Assembly: GCF_028290435.1 (NCBI RefSeq) | Contig: NZ_JAQGJV010000042.1 | Coordinates: 1-64,000 of the forward strand | DNA length: 64,000 nt | Reading direction: 5' to 3' | Origin: Devosia sp. | GTDB lineage: Bacteria > Pseudomonadota > Alphaproteobacteria > Rhizobiales > Devosiaceae | Shown here: positions 50,259 through 58,534 of the stretch, piece after piece | Layout: every line of letters begins with the position of its first letter | Position numbering within the stretch: the stretch's first letter is position 1 | Translations under genes and position numbers: made by a program | Notes under the pieces: model-generated | Told to the model about the DNA's origin: nothing | Seen by the model: the letters and a program-made list of their open reading frames with translations, nothing else | Databases searched by the model: none

Positions 50259-51416
50259 CTACGGAGGCGAGTTACCTGTCAAATTGGCGTTTCTATCCTG
50301 GATAGCCTCTGCGGTGCGGGGGGCGAACATGTCGAGGCCAAAGTCGATGGCGTCCGCCTGCACCTGCTCGACGAAGGGGCGCAGGCTTTCGTTATATTCC
50401 CGAAACGCCATTGCGACATTGCTCGGATGCTTCGCAAATGCATCAGCCAGAGCCGTGGCGCCCACAATTGCCAGTGATCCTCCCATGCCGGCAGCCGGAG
50501 AAGCACAGTATCCAGCATCGCCAACCAAGGCCACGCGGCCTTTGGTCCAACTGGGCATCCTGATCTGGCAAAATTTGTCGAAGTAGAAATCTTCGGCGTT
50601 GCCAATCTTCGCCAGCCATCCACGCAAGGTGGCGTTCTCTTTGGAAAAATGACTCATCAAAATGCGTCGCTGCTCATCCTGATCGCGGTAGTTGTACGGA
50701 ATTTCCTTCTCCGAGAAGAAGGTCGCGACGATGTCTGTCTTGTCCTCATAGCTGTTGATCATGACGGCCTTGCCCGGCACGTTATAAATGACGGACGTAT
50801 TGCTTTCGATCAGCAGCCCGCTGACAACCTCAACCGCGAAATAGTTCTGCAGGAAGAACGCATATTCGGACTCCGGTCCGAAGTGTAGACGTCGCACGGA
50901 CGAATGATTGCCGTCACATCCAAACAGCAGCGAATAGGAACGACGTGAGCCGCCCTTGAACGTCACCACGACGTGGTCTGCCGTCTCGTCCAGTGCGGCA
51001 ATGCTATCGCCGAACAAGAACTCAACATCATCTTTTACGGCGTCAAACATGATATCGAGGAGTACGTCTCGATCGATCTCGTAATCGCCGGACGCGCTCT
51101 GTTCCTCGGCAGGTTGAGCAGGCGTCTCCACGACCGTGACACCGTCGCCATTCTTGAACGCCATGGAGCGCGTCTGCAATTTGCGCGCCCAAGTGCGTTC
51201 GAACAGGCCCATGCGCTTGATGATGTCGACGGTGCCTTCCCTTATATCGACGGGCGTACCGCCTCGCTTGAGACCCTTGCCGACCTCAACGACAGTCACG
51301 TGATAACCCAGCCGGTTCATCCAGTAAGCGGTGGCGAGCCCGGCAAAGCTTGCTCCTGCGACAAGAACGGTGTGTTTCTCGAGCCGATTGGGGGCGTCGT
51401 TACCTTGAACTGTCAT
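50259..51416 (-). CDS. FAD-dependent monooxygenase, TetX/PHBH-like
   Basis: 385-aa class A flavoprotein. FAD motif VLVAGASFAGLATAYWMNRLGY, DG motif LLFGCDGNHSSVRRL and the GD motif GRVALVGDAGYCASPAAGMGGSLAIVG are in the expected order. It hydroxylates an aromatic or polyketide-like compound; TetX-type relatives inactivate tetracyclines, but the substrate here is unknown. Divergent from a TetR regulator with paired operators between them, so probably induced by its substrate. Confidence 0.88.
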   Translation of the reverse strand: MTVQGNDAPNRLEKHTVLVAGASFAGLATAYWMNRLGYHVTVVEVGKGLKRGGTPVDIREGTVDIIKRMGLFERTWARKLQTRSMAFKNGDGVTVVETPAQPAEEQSASGDYEIDRDVLLDIMFDAVKDDVEFLFGDSIAALDETADHVVVTFKGGSRRSYSLLFGCDGNHSSVRRLHFGPESEYAFFLQNYFAVEVVSGLLIESNTSVIYNVPGKAVMINSYEDKTDIVATFFSEKEIPYNYRDQDEQRRILMSHFSKENATLRGWLAKIGNAEDFYFDKFCQIRMPSWTKGRVALVGDAGYCASPAAGMGGSLAIVGATALADAFAKHPSNVAMAFREYNESLRPFVEQVQADAIDFGLDMFAPRTAEAIQDRNANLTGNSPP

Positions 51417-51427
51417 GACTGCTTTCG

Positions 51428-51458
51428 TATACTAAGCATATTATTATACTGAGTATAA
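51428..51458. promoter_or_regulatory. Tandem TetR operators between the monooxygenase and regulator genes
   Basis: TTATACTGAGTATAA (51444-51458) is a perfect palindrome about a central G. A second copy, TATACTAAGCATA (51428-51440), matches it with one mismatched pair. The centres are 17 bases apart, and both sites lie within the 61-base gap, so they can control both promoters. Confidence 0.7.
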
Positions 51459-51477
51459 ATATGGAGGTGCTCACGGA

Positions 51478-52110
51478 GTGTCAACCCCACTGGATCGGCG
51501 TTCCCGAAAGCGCCTGGCCATGCGCCAGAACATCTCCGACGTCGCATCCCGGCTGTTTGTGGAACGCGGCTTCGACCAGGTGACGGTAGATGATATCGCG
51601 GTAGCGGCTGACGTCAGCCGCATGACGGTGTTCAACCATTTCCCGCGAAAAGAAGACATGTTCTTCGATCTCGATGAGCTCGGCCGCGAGGACCTGCATC
51701 AAGCCTTCGAGCAATTCGACAAGGATGGCGATCTACAGGCCGTGGAAGCATTGAGGCTGTTCGTGCACCAGGCGGTCGCCGAGCGCAGGCCCTACACGCG
51801 CTTCATGCCGGGAAGCGAAAAGTTCGTGGCGACAGTCATGGCCAGTGAAGCCCTCAAGGCACGGGCCAGGGCAATCCGCGACGAACTCACGGCGACGATC
51901 GCCGTTGCGCTATCGAGCGGAACAGACTCCAGAGTGCCGGATACCTCGACCAATCTGGCCGCTGCGCTCATCACGGCCACATTGACAACAGCCTTCCTCG
52001 AGGGGCACCGAGTGTTTCGCCTCAGTCATGACGGCGAAAGCGCCACTGCGACTTTTCTCGCGGTCATCGACCAAGGGTGGCGAAGCGTAGCGGTCGCTCA
52101 GAACCTGTAG
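51478..52110 (+). CDS. TetR-family transcriptional regulator
   Basis: 210 aa. N-terminal helix-turn-helix ISDVASRLFVERGFDQVTVDDIAVAADVSRMTVFNHFPRKEDMFFD; the C-terminal ligand domain is all-helical. GTG 51478 is preceded by GGAGG at 51463-51467. Divergent from the FAD monooxygenase gene, its likely target. Confidence 0.9.
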   Translation: MSTPLDRRSRKRLAMRQNISDVASRLFVERGFDQVTVDDIAVAADVSRMTVFNHFPRKEDMFFDLDELGREDLHQAFEQFDKDGDLQAVEALRLFVHQAVAERRPYTRFMPGSEKFVATVMASEALKARARAIRDELTATIAVALSSGTDSRVPDTSTNLAAALITATLTTAFLEGHRVFRLSHDGESATATFLAVIDQGWRSVAVAQNL

Positions 52111-52272
52111 GGCAGGGCCGGCCGAAGCAACGGACGACCAAGTGGCAGGCTGATAGCCCGTGTCTGGCCCGCGTGGCCGCCAAGGAGTTCGTCGGCGAAA
52201 CAGGCAGCAGCAATTGCCGCGTGACTCGTCGGCGGCCAGGTTAGCGACGTGGTCGGGCCACCTTAAAATGGC

Positions 52273-53919
52273 TTAAAGCTGTGAGGCGAGATGGGCGCCG
52301 TTGCGAAACGCCAGCGCCATGATGGTCAGCACGGGGTTGAAGCCGCCATTGGTTGGATGCAGCGAGGCATCGCAGACGAACAGGTTGTCGTGGCCCCAGA
52401 CGCGACCCCACTGGTCGGTCACTGACGCTTCAGGTCTGTCGCCCATGCGGCAGGTTCCCGCCTGATGCTGGCCGGCCGACAATTGCAGGCCCGGCTCGCG
52501 GCCCCATACGCGCGTGGCTCCCGATGCCGTCATCCAATCACGCGCCCGCTCGAACATGAAGCGCGCCGTCTGCACGGTTTCGGGATGGGTAGTGCCCGAC
52601 AGTCTTGCGACGGGCAGCCCGAAGCGATCGGTGACGCGGCTATCGAGCGACACCCGCGCGTCTGGACTTGGGATTTCATGCACCGGTCCCTTGATCGACA
52701 GCACCCGGCGATAGCCGTCGCGCATGAAATCCTTAGCCGGCTGACCCCAGCGGGGCAGGTCGGGCGGTAGGGCAGTTTTCCGGAAGATGGCGGGAAGCAT
52801 GATGAAGTCATCCGCCAGCATGCCGCCGCCGATTATGCCGTCATTGCCGTGGTTGAAGTCGGTGGTGGCGATGGTGACGCCAGGCCCATCGTCGTCGTGG
52901 ACGTCCTGATCGAACCAGCCATAAATGGAAGGATAATAGTGACCCTGAAGATGGCGTCCGACCTGGCCATTGGCATTGCCGAGGCCATCGGGATGCCGGG
53001 CCGAGCGTGACAGCAGCAGCAGACGCGCGGATTCGATCGCGCCGCCGCTGACGACGACCGCGTCGGCAGTAACGCCCCGGCGTTGCGGCGTGCCGTCTTC
53101 GTCGGCAAGCAAGGTCACGCCGGTCACCTTGCCTGAGGCGTCGGTATCGATCGAGGTGACCATGGTGTTGGGCAGCAGTTCGCAATTGCCGGTGGCCAGA
53201 GCCCGCGGCAGCATGGTGTTTTGCGTGCCGTTCTTGGCATTGCTGGGGCAGGGGAAACCCACGCAGGACCCACAGCCGATGCAGGCGGCGCGGCCGGCGT
53301 GGGGGATCGTGTTGATCAGCAGCGGCGGGGTGAAACTGTTCATGCCCAGGGCGGCTGCCCCCCGCTGCAGGGTCGCGGCGCTGTGGTGCTGCGCTACCGG
53401 GGGCATGGGATAGTCGGCGCCTCTTGGTCCCTGTTGGCGATTGCCGAGACTGTCGCCGGCCGCGCCTATCTGCTGTTCGGCCTGCTCGTAGAATGGCGCA
53501 AGATCGGCATAGCCTATCGGCCAGTCGGTCAGCGACGATCCCTGGGGAACGCCATAGCGGCTGGCCATGCGGAAATCGTCGGGGAGGAAGCGCCACGCCT
53601 GTGCGCCGTAAACAACGGTGCCGCTGCCTACGGCCGCGGCATTGTTATGATAGCCGGGCTCGTGCGGTCGTACGATATGTTCGGTGCCGTCCTGGGCGAC
53701 GAAGACGCGGGGATTGCCGTCGACATCGGGGCCGGCATTGTGGCCGTGACTGGAAAGACGCTGGTTGCGCAGGTGGTCGCGGCGGCCGTCGCGGGCGTAG
53801 GACATTTCGCGACCGCGTTCGACGAGCAGGACGCGTTTGCCGGCTTCGGCCAGGAGGGCCGCGACGATGGTGCGCCCTGCGCCGGCCCCGACGATGATGC
53901 AGTCATAATCAGCGCTCAT
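52273..53919 (-). CDS. GMC-family oxidoreductase
   Basis: 548-aa FAD enzyme of the glucose-methanol-choline family. N-terminal CIIVGAGAGRTIVAALLAEAG with VLLVERG; C-terminal AGTCRMG and DASLHPTNGGFNPVLTIMALA. A cysteine-rich segment, CIGCGSCVGFPCPSNAKNG, marks the subgroup partnered with gluconate-dehydrogenase-type small subunits. The third glycine of the GxGxxG FAD motif is arginine here (GAGAGR), which is unusual. Start 53919 overlaps the end of the partner gene by 11 bases. Probably a sugar or polyol dehydrogenase feeding electrons to a carrier; substrate unknown. Confidence 0.88.
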   Translation of the reverse strand: MSADYDCIIVGAGAGRTIVAALLAEAGKRVLLVERGREMSYARDGRRDHLRNQRLSSHGHNAGPDVDGNPRVFVAQDGTEHIVRPHEPGYHNNAAAVGSGTVVYGAQAWRFLPDDFRMASRYGVPQGSSLTDWPIGYADLAPFYEQAEQQIGAAGDSLGNRQQGPRGADYPMPPVAQHHSAATLQRGAAALGMNSFTPPLLINTIPHAGRAACIGCGSCVGFPCPSNAKNGTQNTMLPRALATGNCELLPNTMVTSIDTDASGKVTGVTLLADEDGTPQRRGVTADAVVVSGGAIESARLLLLSRSARHPDGLGNANGQVGRHLQGHYYPSIYGWFDQDVHDDDGPGVTIATTDFNHGNDGIIGGGMLADDFIMLPAIFRKTALPPDLPRWGQPAKDFMRDGYRRVLSIKGPVHEIPSPDARVSLDSRVTDRFGLPVARLSGTTHPETVQTARFMFERARDWMTASGATRVWGREPGLQLSAGQHQAGTCRMGDRPEASVTDQWGRVWGHDNLFVCDASLHPTNGGFNPVLTIMALAFRNGAHLASQL

Positions 53920-54334
53920 AGTCGGCTTTTGGCATGGGGCCGTTGGGGCCATCGGGCAGGCGATGCTCATAGCCGATCATGCGCCAGGACAGGGCATCGC
54001 GATTGCCGCCATTGGCAGGGTCGGCGTAAAAGCCCTCCGCGGTCAGTTCGGCTAGGGCGGCAAACCATTTGGTGTGCTGATCGAGAGTGATGAGTTTGTC
54101 CTGCTCGCTGGGTGGGAGCTGATTGAAGGCGCTGCCAAAACGCCTGTGGGCAGCGGTGTCGAGCTGGACAAGTCCGTGCTGAATGGACTGTGACAGCGGC
54201 TCATTTTCAAGCAGCCGGGCGATGACATAGTTATCGGCGCCGAGATCCAGCGCGCCGGGATCCTGATCTGCGGGGATAATCCGGCCGATGACGGCGCGAA
54301 GCGTAGGGGTCGCGAGATTTGCCTGGCTGGTCAT
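53909..54334 (-). CDS. Gluconate 2-dehydrogenase subunit 3-like protein
   Basis: 141-aa small subunit that usually accompanies a membrane- or periplasm-associated GMC dehydrogenase. Features: TLRAVIGRIIPADQDPGALDLGADNYV near the start, then FNQLPPSEQDKLITL and EGFYADPANGGNRDALSWRMIGY. Members of this family often carry a Tat signal; none is present from ATG 54334, and extending the frame upstream does not reveal one. No cytochrome c subunit gene is adjacent. Confidence 0.85.
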   Translation of the reverse strand: MTSQANLATPTLRAVIGRIIPADQDPGALDLGADNYVIARLLENEPLSQSIQHGLVQLDTAAHRRFGSAFNQLPPSEQDKLITLDQHTKWFAALAELTAEGFYADPANGGNRDALSWRMIGYEHRLPDGPNGPMPKADYER

Positions 54335-54366
54335 GATGACGGGCTCGGAACATGTGGGGTGGGCAG

Positions 54367-54404
54367 GCTGCCAGAGGTCGTGACGACTGTCACGCTCTGG
54401 CAGC
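54367..54404. terminator. Long stem-loop between the nucleoside hydrolase and GMC units
   Basis: GCTGCCAGAG (54367-54376) pairs perfectly with CTCTGGCAGC (54395-54404), and an inner GTGAC/GTCAC stem closes on a 4-base loop. It lies 18 bases past the nucleoside-hydrolase stop and before the subunit-3 start, so it probably ends the importer operon. Confidence 0.7.
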
Positions 54405-54422
54405 AAAGTTGAGTGCTTGTGG

Positions 54423-55340
54423 TCAGGCGCCGGCGCGGGCCTGAAGCTTGAGGATGAAGTCCTTGATGATCGGATTGCGCTGCACATAGGTGACGTAGCG
54501 CATCAGCGGACGACCGCGATCTACGCTGTAGGTAGTGTTGTCGGTCATGATCGGCGTGGGCACGAGTACGCTGGGCGCCCAGCTTTCGTCGAGCAGCCAG
54601 CCGACCGGCGCCATGTCCCAGATTTCCTTGGCCCAGCCAGTGTGATCGTCGGCATATTCCTTGAAGCGCATGGCGAGGAATTTGCCAATCTCACCGTAGG
54701 GCTCGACGTATTTCTCGATCTCGGGGACCGTCGAGTGCAGGTGCGAAACCACGCCATTGCAGGGCACGATGACCAGCGGCACGCCGCTGTCGAAGAGAAC
54801 CTGGGCGCCGCCCACATCCTGCTTGAGGTTGAATTCCTGCTGGTTGGGCCATTCCAGCGCATTGCCGCCCAGCCAGACCACGACCGTGCGATCGATGATG
54901 TCGGGCGCCTTGAGCAGCGCCGAGGCCACGTTGCTGATGGCGCCGATAGCGATGACATAGAGCGGGTTATCGGGCGAGCCGCTGCGGGCGCGGGCGATCA
55001 GGTCGTCGACGGCGGGAGCTTCCAGAGCTTTCTTGGCGAAGCCGACATAGTCCTGCACGCCGCGATAGACCAGGCCATCGGGGTCGATGTCGAGGCGCTC
55101 GAGCAGCGCCAAGATTTCGTCATAGCTCAGTTCCATGCCGTGGCCGGGCCCGGTCGAGCGCTCGTTAAAGAATGGCGCCGCATAGATGGCCTCGAGCGAC
55201 AGTCGCTCCGGCGACAGCACGACCTGGACCAGAGCGAACTGGTCGTCGATCTCGTTATAGGTGTCGGTATCGAGCACGCAGCGCAGCTTTCCGGCGCGGG
55301 GGGCGAGCAGCTTCAGGCGATCGGCATCGGAAAGGGGCAC
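54423..55340 (-). CDS. Nucleoside hydrolase family (IUNH-like) protein
   Basis: 305 aa, cytoplasmic. IUNH enzymes cleave the N-glycosidic bond of ribonucleosides using Ca-bound aspartates. Here the N-terminal motif is DTDTYNEIDD (24-33), which has five rather than three residues between DTD and DD. Other landmarks are IAIGAISNVASALL, VWLGGN and the EFN segment (169-171). The late His-Asp pair of classical enzymes reads W241-D242, so the leaving-group histidine is replaced. Last gene of a CUT1 importer operon, which suggests the imported ligand is a nucleoside or other ribosyl compound. Confidence 0.88.
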   Translation of the reverse strand: MPLSDADRLKLLAPRAGKLRCVLDTDTYNEIDDQFALVQVVLSPERLSLEAIYAAPFFNERSTGPGHGMELSYDEILALLERLDIDPDGLVYRGVQDYVGFAKKALEAPAVDDLIARARSGSPDNPLYVIAIGAISNVASALLKAPDIIDRTVVVWLGGNALEWPNQQEFNLKQDVGGAQVLFDSGVPLVIVPCNGVVSHLHSTVPEIEKYVEPYGEIGKFLAMRFKEYADDHTGWAKEIWDMAPVGWLLDESWAPSVLVPTPIMTDNTTYSVDRGRPLMRYVTYVQRNPIIKDFILKLQARAGA

Positions 55341-55389
55341 GGTATTCCTCCAAGATTATTTGTTTTTGAAAGTGTGGGTTGGCCTGCAG

Positions 55390-56226
55390 CTATTCCTTGC
55401 CGCCGGTGGCCGCCACCGAGGTGGTGAAATACTGCTGGAATGCCACCAGGATCACCATCGGGATCAGCGAGACGAACATGGCGCCGGCAAAGATGACGCC
55501 GAAATTGACGTCATAGGCGCTCGAGAACTGGGCGATGGCGACCGCCGCGACCTTATATTCGGTGGCAGGCGCAATCAGCAGCGGCCACAGATAGGCCTGC
55601 CACTGGAAGATGAACATGATCAGCCCGGCGCTGATCAGGGCCGGCACGCTGAGCGGCAGGTAGATGCGCCAGAATATCTGGAAATATCCCATCCCGTCGA
55701 TCATCCCGGCCTCGCGCAGGTCCGAGGGCAGGCCAAGGAAGAACTGGCGCAGCAGGAAAACCGTCAGTCCATTGCCGATGCCCGGCAGGATCAGGCCGAG
55801 ATAGGAGTTCTGCAAGCCAAAGCCACGCATGACGTTGTAGAGCGGCACGGCGATAGCATCGAAGGGAATGAGGAAGCTCACGATCATGATCGTGAACACC
55901 AGCGAGCGGCCGGGGAATTCGATGACCGCCAGTGCGAATGCGGCCAGCGTGCACACCACGAGGCCACCGGCCACGGTCGCGATGGCGACGAAGAGCGAAT
56001 TGAAGATGGCGCGCGCGAACGGGCTGGTCCACAGGGTGACGATGTGTTCGAAGGTCACGCGATTGGGGAAGAAGGTCCACAAGCTGAGCGGATTAAGGTA
56101 GCGGAAGATATCGTCTTCGGGCCGGAAGGCGCTGATCGATACCCACCACAAAGGCAGCACGAAAAGCAGGCCGAAGGCCGCGATGACGGCGAGTTGCAGG
56201 GCCCCGCGGGCACTCATGTTCCGCAT
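55390..56226 (-). CDS. CUT1 ABC transporter permease, MalG type
   Basis: 278-aa inner-membrane permease. The EAA-loop equivalent reads EAGMIDGMGYFQIFWRIYLPLSVPA; N-terminal LQLAVIAAFGLLFVLPLWWVSISAF. Its start shares a base with the stop of the upstream permease, and the nucleoside hydrolase follows after 49 bases. Confidence 0.92.
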   Translation of the reverse strand: MRNMSARGALQLAVIAAFGLLFVLPLWWVSISAFRPEDDIFRYLNPLSLWTFFPNRVTFEHIVTLWTSPFARAIFNSLFVAIATVAGGLVVCTLAAFALAVIEFPGRSLVFTIMIVSFLIPFDAIAVPLYNVMRGFGLQNSYLGLILPGIGNGLTVFLLRQFFLGLPSDLREAGMIDGMGYFQIFWRIYLPLSVPALISAGLIMFIFQWQAYLWPLLIAPATEYKVAAVAIAQFSSAYDVNFGVIFAGAMFVSLIPMVILVAFQQYFTTSVAATGGKE

Positions 56227-57080
56227 CAGTCGGCTCCCTTGTCGCTCATCAGGCGGAATTGCAGCAGCACGATGATCAAGACCATCAGCACCAGAACTAC
56301 GGTGGCGGCGGCAGCACTGCCTTTATCGCCGGACAAGAAAGCGCGGGTGTATACCTCGTTCATAATCAGGTTGGTCGACCCCTGCGGGCCGCCCTTGGTC
56401 AGGATCTGTACGGGTGCGAAGACCAGGAAATTGGCCACGGTATCGGCCACCAGCACAAAGGTGAGCGGGCGCCGCAATTGCGGCAGTGTCACGTAGCGGA
56501 AGCGCTGCCAACTGTTGGCGCCATCGATGGTGACGGCTTCATAGAGCGATTTCGGAATGTCCTGCAGGCCGGCGATCAGGAAGGTCATCCAGTAGCCGAC
56601 GCCCACCCAGCTCACCATGATGATGATGCAGGCGAGAGCCTGTTCCGGGCTGGTCAGGAAGCGCTGCTCGCCGATGCCGAACATGCCCAGGAGGGCATTG
56701 ATCAGGCCGTCGGGACGGAAGCCGACCGACCAGACCACGGCGGACACGCTCTGGGGAATGGCGACGGGCAGCAGGATCAGCGTGCGCCAGAAGCCGGTGG
56801 TGGGCAGCTTGTTGTTCATCAGCAGGGCAAGGCCCAGGGCCACGGCAATCTGCAACGGATTGACGATCACCGAATAGAACAGCGTCGTCCACAGCGATCC
56901 CCGGAACACCGGATCGGAAAAAATATAGGTATAATTTTCAAAGCTGTAGGTGGAAGCGCGGGGCGCCAGCAGGGACTCGTGCAGCGCCATTAAGGCCGGC
57001 CAGAGCCGCAATATGATCACCGAAATGATCGCCGGTGCCAGGAATAGCAACGCCCAGAGCAGTTTCTTGTTTCGTGTCAT
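56226..57080 (-). CDS. CUT1 ABC transporter permease, MalF type
   Basis: 284-aa inner-membrane permease. N-terminal LLWALLFLAPAIISVIILRLWPAL; EAA loop EAVTIDGANSWQRFRYVTLPQLRRP. Start 57080 is chosen because GGAGGGG precedes it; the open frame upstream would overlap the stem-loop. Confidence 0.92.
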   Translation of the reverse strand: MTRNKKLLWALLFLAPAIISVIILRLWPALMALHESLLAPRASTYSFENYTYIFSDPVFRGSLWTTLFYSVIVNPLQIAVALGLALLMNNKLPTTGFWRTLILLPVAIPQSVSAVVWSVGFRPDGLINALLGMFGIGEQRFLTSPEQALACIIIMVSWVGVGYWMTFLIAGLQDIPKSLYEAVTIDGANSWQRFRYVTLPQLRRPLTFVLVADTVANFLVFAPVQILTKGGPQGSTNLIMNEVYTRAFLSGDKGSAAAATVVLVLMVLIIVLLQFRLMSDKGAD

Positions 57081-57113
57081 GGACGCCCCTCCAGCCGTCG
57101 GCAGTCTTGCGTG

Positions 57114-57143
57114 GAGCGCGCCAGCCATGGGGCCGGCGCGCTC
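57114..57143 (-). promoter_or_regulatory. Intercistronic stem-loop after the binding-protein gene
   Basis: GAGCGCGCC (57114-57122) pairs with GGCGCGCTC (57135-57143); an inner GCC/GGC extension with one mismatch leaves the 4-base loop ATGG. It lies in the 80-base gap between the binding-protein stop and the permease start, as in three other importers in this window. Confidence 0.75.
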
Positions 57144-57160
57144 GATAGCTTGGCTCGATC

Positions 57161-58432
57161 TTACTGGATACGGGCCAGTGTCGAGGTCAGCTGCTGCTGG
57201 GCCTGATCCAGCGTCGCCTGCACGGCCGAACCATTGCGAATGTCGCTGAAGGCGCGGTTCATGATTTCCTCGAACGCCACGTAGCCGATCGAACGGGGCC
57301 GGCTGACCGAATTGTTGGCCAGCTCGTAGGTCATGATTTCCTTGGCGGCAGGGCCGATTTCGGGATCAAGGCCGGCGATGGTTTCGATGTAAGTCTTGTA
57401 GGCGATCTCGTTGACGGGCGGGATCGGGTTGTTTTTGACCGAGAGCAGGGCGCCTTCGGGATCGAGCGAGAAGTATTCGGCGAACATCTTGGCCTCAGCC
57501 GGATGTGCGGCATAAGGGCTAACCGCGATGGCCCAGGAGTCGGTCGGAACAACCGGCTTGCCGCCGGCAAAGTACGGCACCGGCGCGACGCCATAGTGCA
57601 GGCCTTCGGTGGCGTTGAAGGCCGCGAAATTCCAGGGGCCGCCAATATAGAAGGCGGTGTCGCCGCTGGTGAAGGTCGAGCTCATCTGGTCGACCGGCAC
57701 GCCACGGGGCGAAACTCCGCTTTCAAACAGCGAGGAATAGAACGTCGCCGCTTCGATCCATTTGGGATTGGTGACGTCGGGCGTGAGCATGTCTTCGCCA
57801 GTCAAGCCGGGCCCGCCGCCAATCGATTCGAACAGCGGCTGTAGCTGGTAATAGCGATCGATCTGCTCGGGGATAAAGCCGTATTTGGCGCCGGCGGCCT
57901 GGGCTTTCTTGGCCTCGTCGACGACCTGGTCGTAGGTCAGCCGGTCCTCGGCCTTGAAGCCCGGATAGGCGATGCCTGCCTTGTCCAGCAAGTCCTTGTT
58001 GTAGAACATCATCTGGGTCGAGGTCCAAGCCGGCAGGGCGAAAATGTCGCCCTTGTAGCTGATGATCCCCATGGCAACGTCGTTGGAGACCGCGTCGGCC
58101 TTTTCACGCTCGTCGTTGAGGTTTGCGAGATACCCGCGGCTGGCCATGGCGGGCACGCGCGGGCTGTCGACCAGGAACACGTCAATGCTCGGGTCCTGTC
58201 CGCCGACGCGGGCTTCGATGGTGGCATTCATGCTGTCGAAAGGCACCGTGGTGTGAACCACGTCGATATCGGGATGCAGTTTTTCAAAGCCTTCGATGAC
58301 CGGGGCGACAGTTTCGTCCTTCTCGGCGGTCAGGAAGTTGAGCGTGATGGTTTGTGCGAAAACTGGGCTTGCCCCGTAGGCAAGCATACCAGCCAGCGCC
58401 ACGAGGCTGAGTTTCTTGATGGCAAATGACAC
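57161..58432 (-). CDS. CUT1 ABC transporter substrate-binding protein
   Basis: 423-aa extracellular solute-binding protein, family 1. The signal peptide VSFAIKKLSLVALAGMLAYG ends in SPVFA before QTITLNFLTAEKDETV. Mature features include EGFEKLHPDIDVVHTTVPFD, ALPAWTSTQMMFYNKDLLDKAGI and YIGGPWNFAAF. The start is GTG 58432 behind GAGGAGG; earlier in-frame residues would run through the operator at 58472. First gene of the operon ending in the nucleoside hydrolase; the ligand is probably a ribosyl compound. Confidence 0.9.
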   Translation of the reverse strand: MSFAIKKLSLVALAGMLAYGASPVFAQTITLNFLTAEKDETVAPVIEGFEKLHPDIDVVHTTVPFDSMNATIEARVGGQDPSIDVFLVDSPRVPAMASRGYLANLNDEREKADAVSNDVAMGIISYKGDIFALPAWTSTQMMFYNKDLLDKAGIAYPGFKAEDRLTYDQVVDEAKKAQAAGAKYGFIPEQIDRYYQLQPLFESIGGGPGLTGEDMLTPDVTNPKWIEAATFYSSLFESGVSPRGVPVDQMSSTFTSGDTAFYIGGPWNFAAFNATEGLHYGVAPVPYFAGGKPVVPTDSWAIAVSPYAAHPAEAKMFAEYFSLDPEGALLSVKNNPIPPVNEIAYKTYIETIAGLDPEIGPAAKEIMTYELANNSVSRPRSIGYVAFEEIMNRAFSDIRNGSAVQATLDQAQQQLTSTLARIQ

Positions 58433-58471
58433 TTGGTTCCTCCTCAGAAAACCGGGTCGAGGCAGGAGACC

Positions 58472-58485
58472 TGCACCCGCGTGCA
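58472..58485. promoter_or_regulatory. LacI operator upstream of the nucleoside-type importer
   Basis: TGCACCCGCGTGCA has perfect TGCAC/GTGCA arms around a CG centre. It lies 40 bases before the binding-protein start, in the gap downstream of the lacI gene. A near-identical 14-mer occurs at 59598-59611. Confidence 0.65.
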
Positions 58486-58534
58486 TACGCTAGGACGGCT
58501 TTCCATCGGCTGTCAATGCGATCGAAGGAATGAG

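Noticed and set aside
53221..54090. A 289-codon plus-strand open frame
   Set aside because: Antisense to the GMC oxidoreductase and its subunit-3 partner; no motif and no promoter or ribosome binding site.
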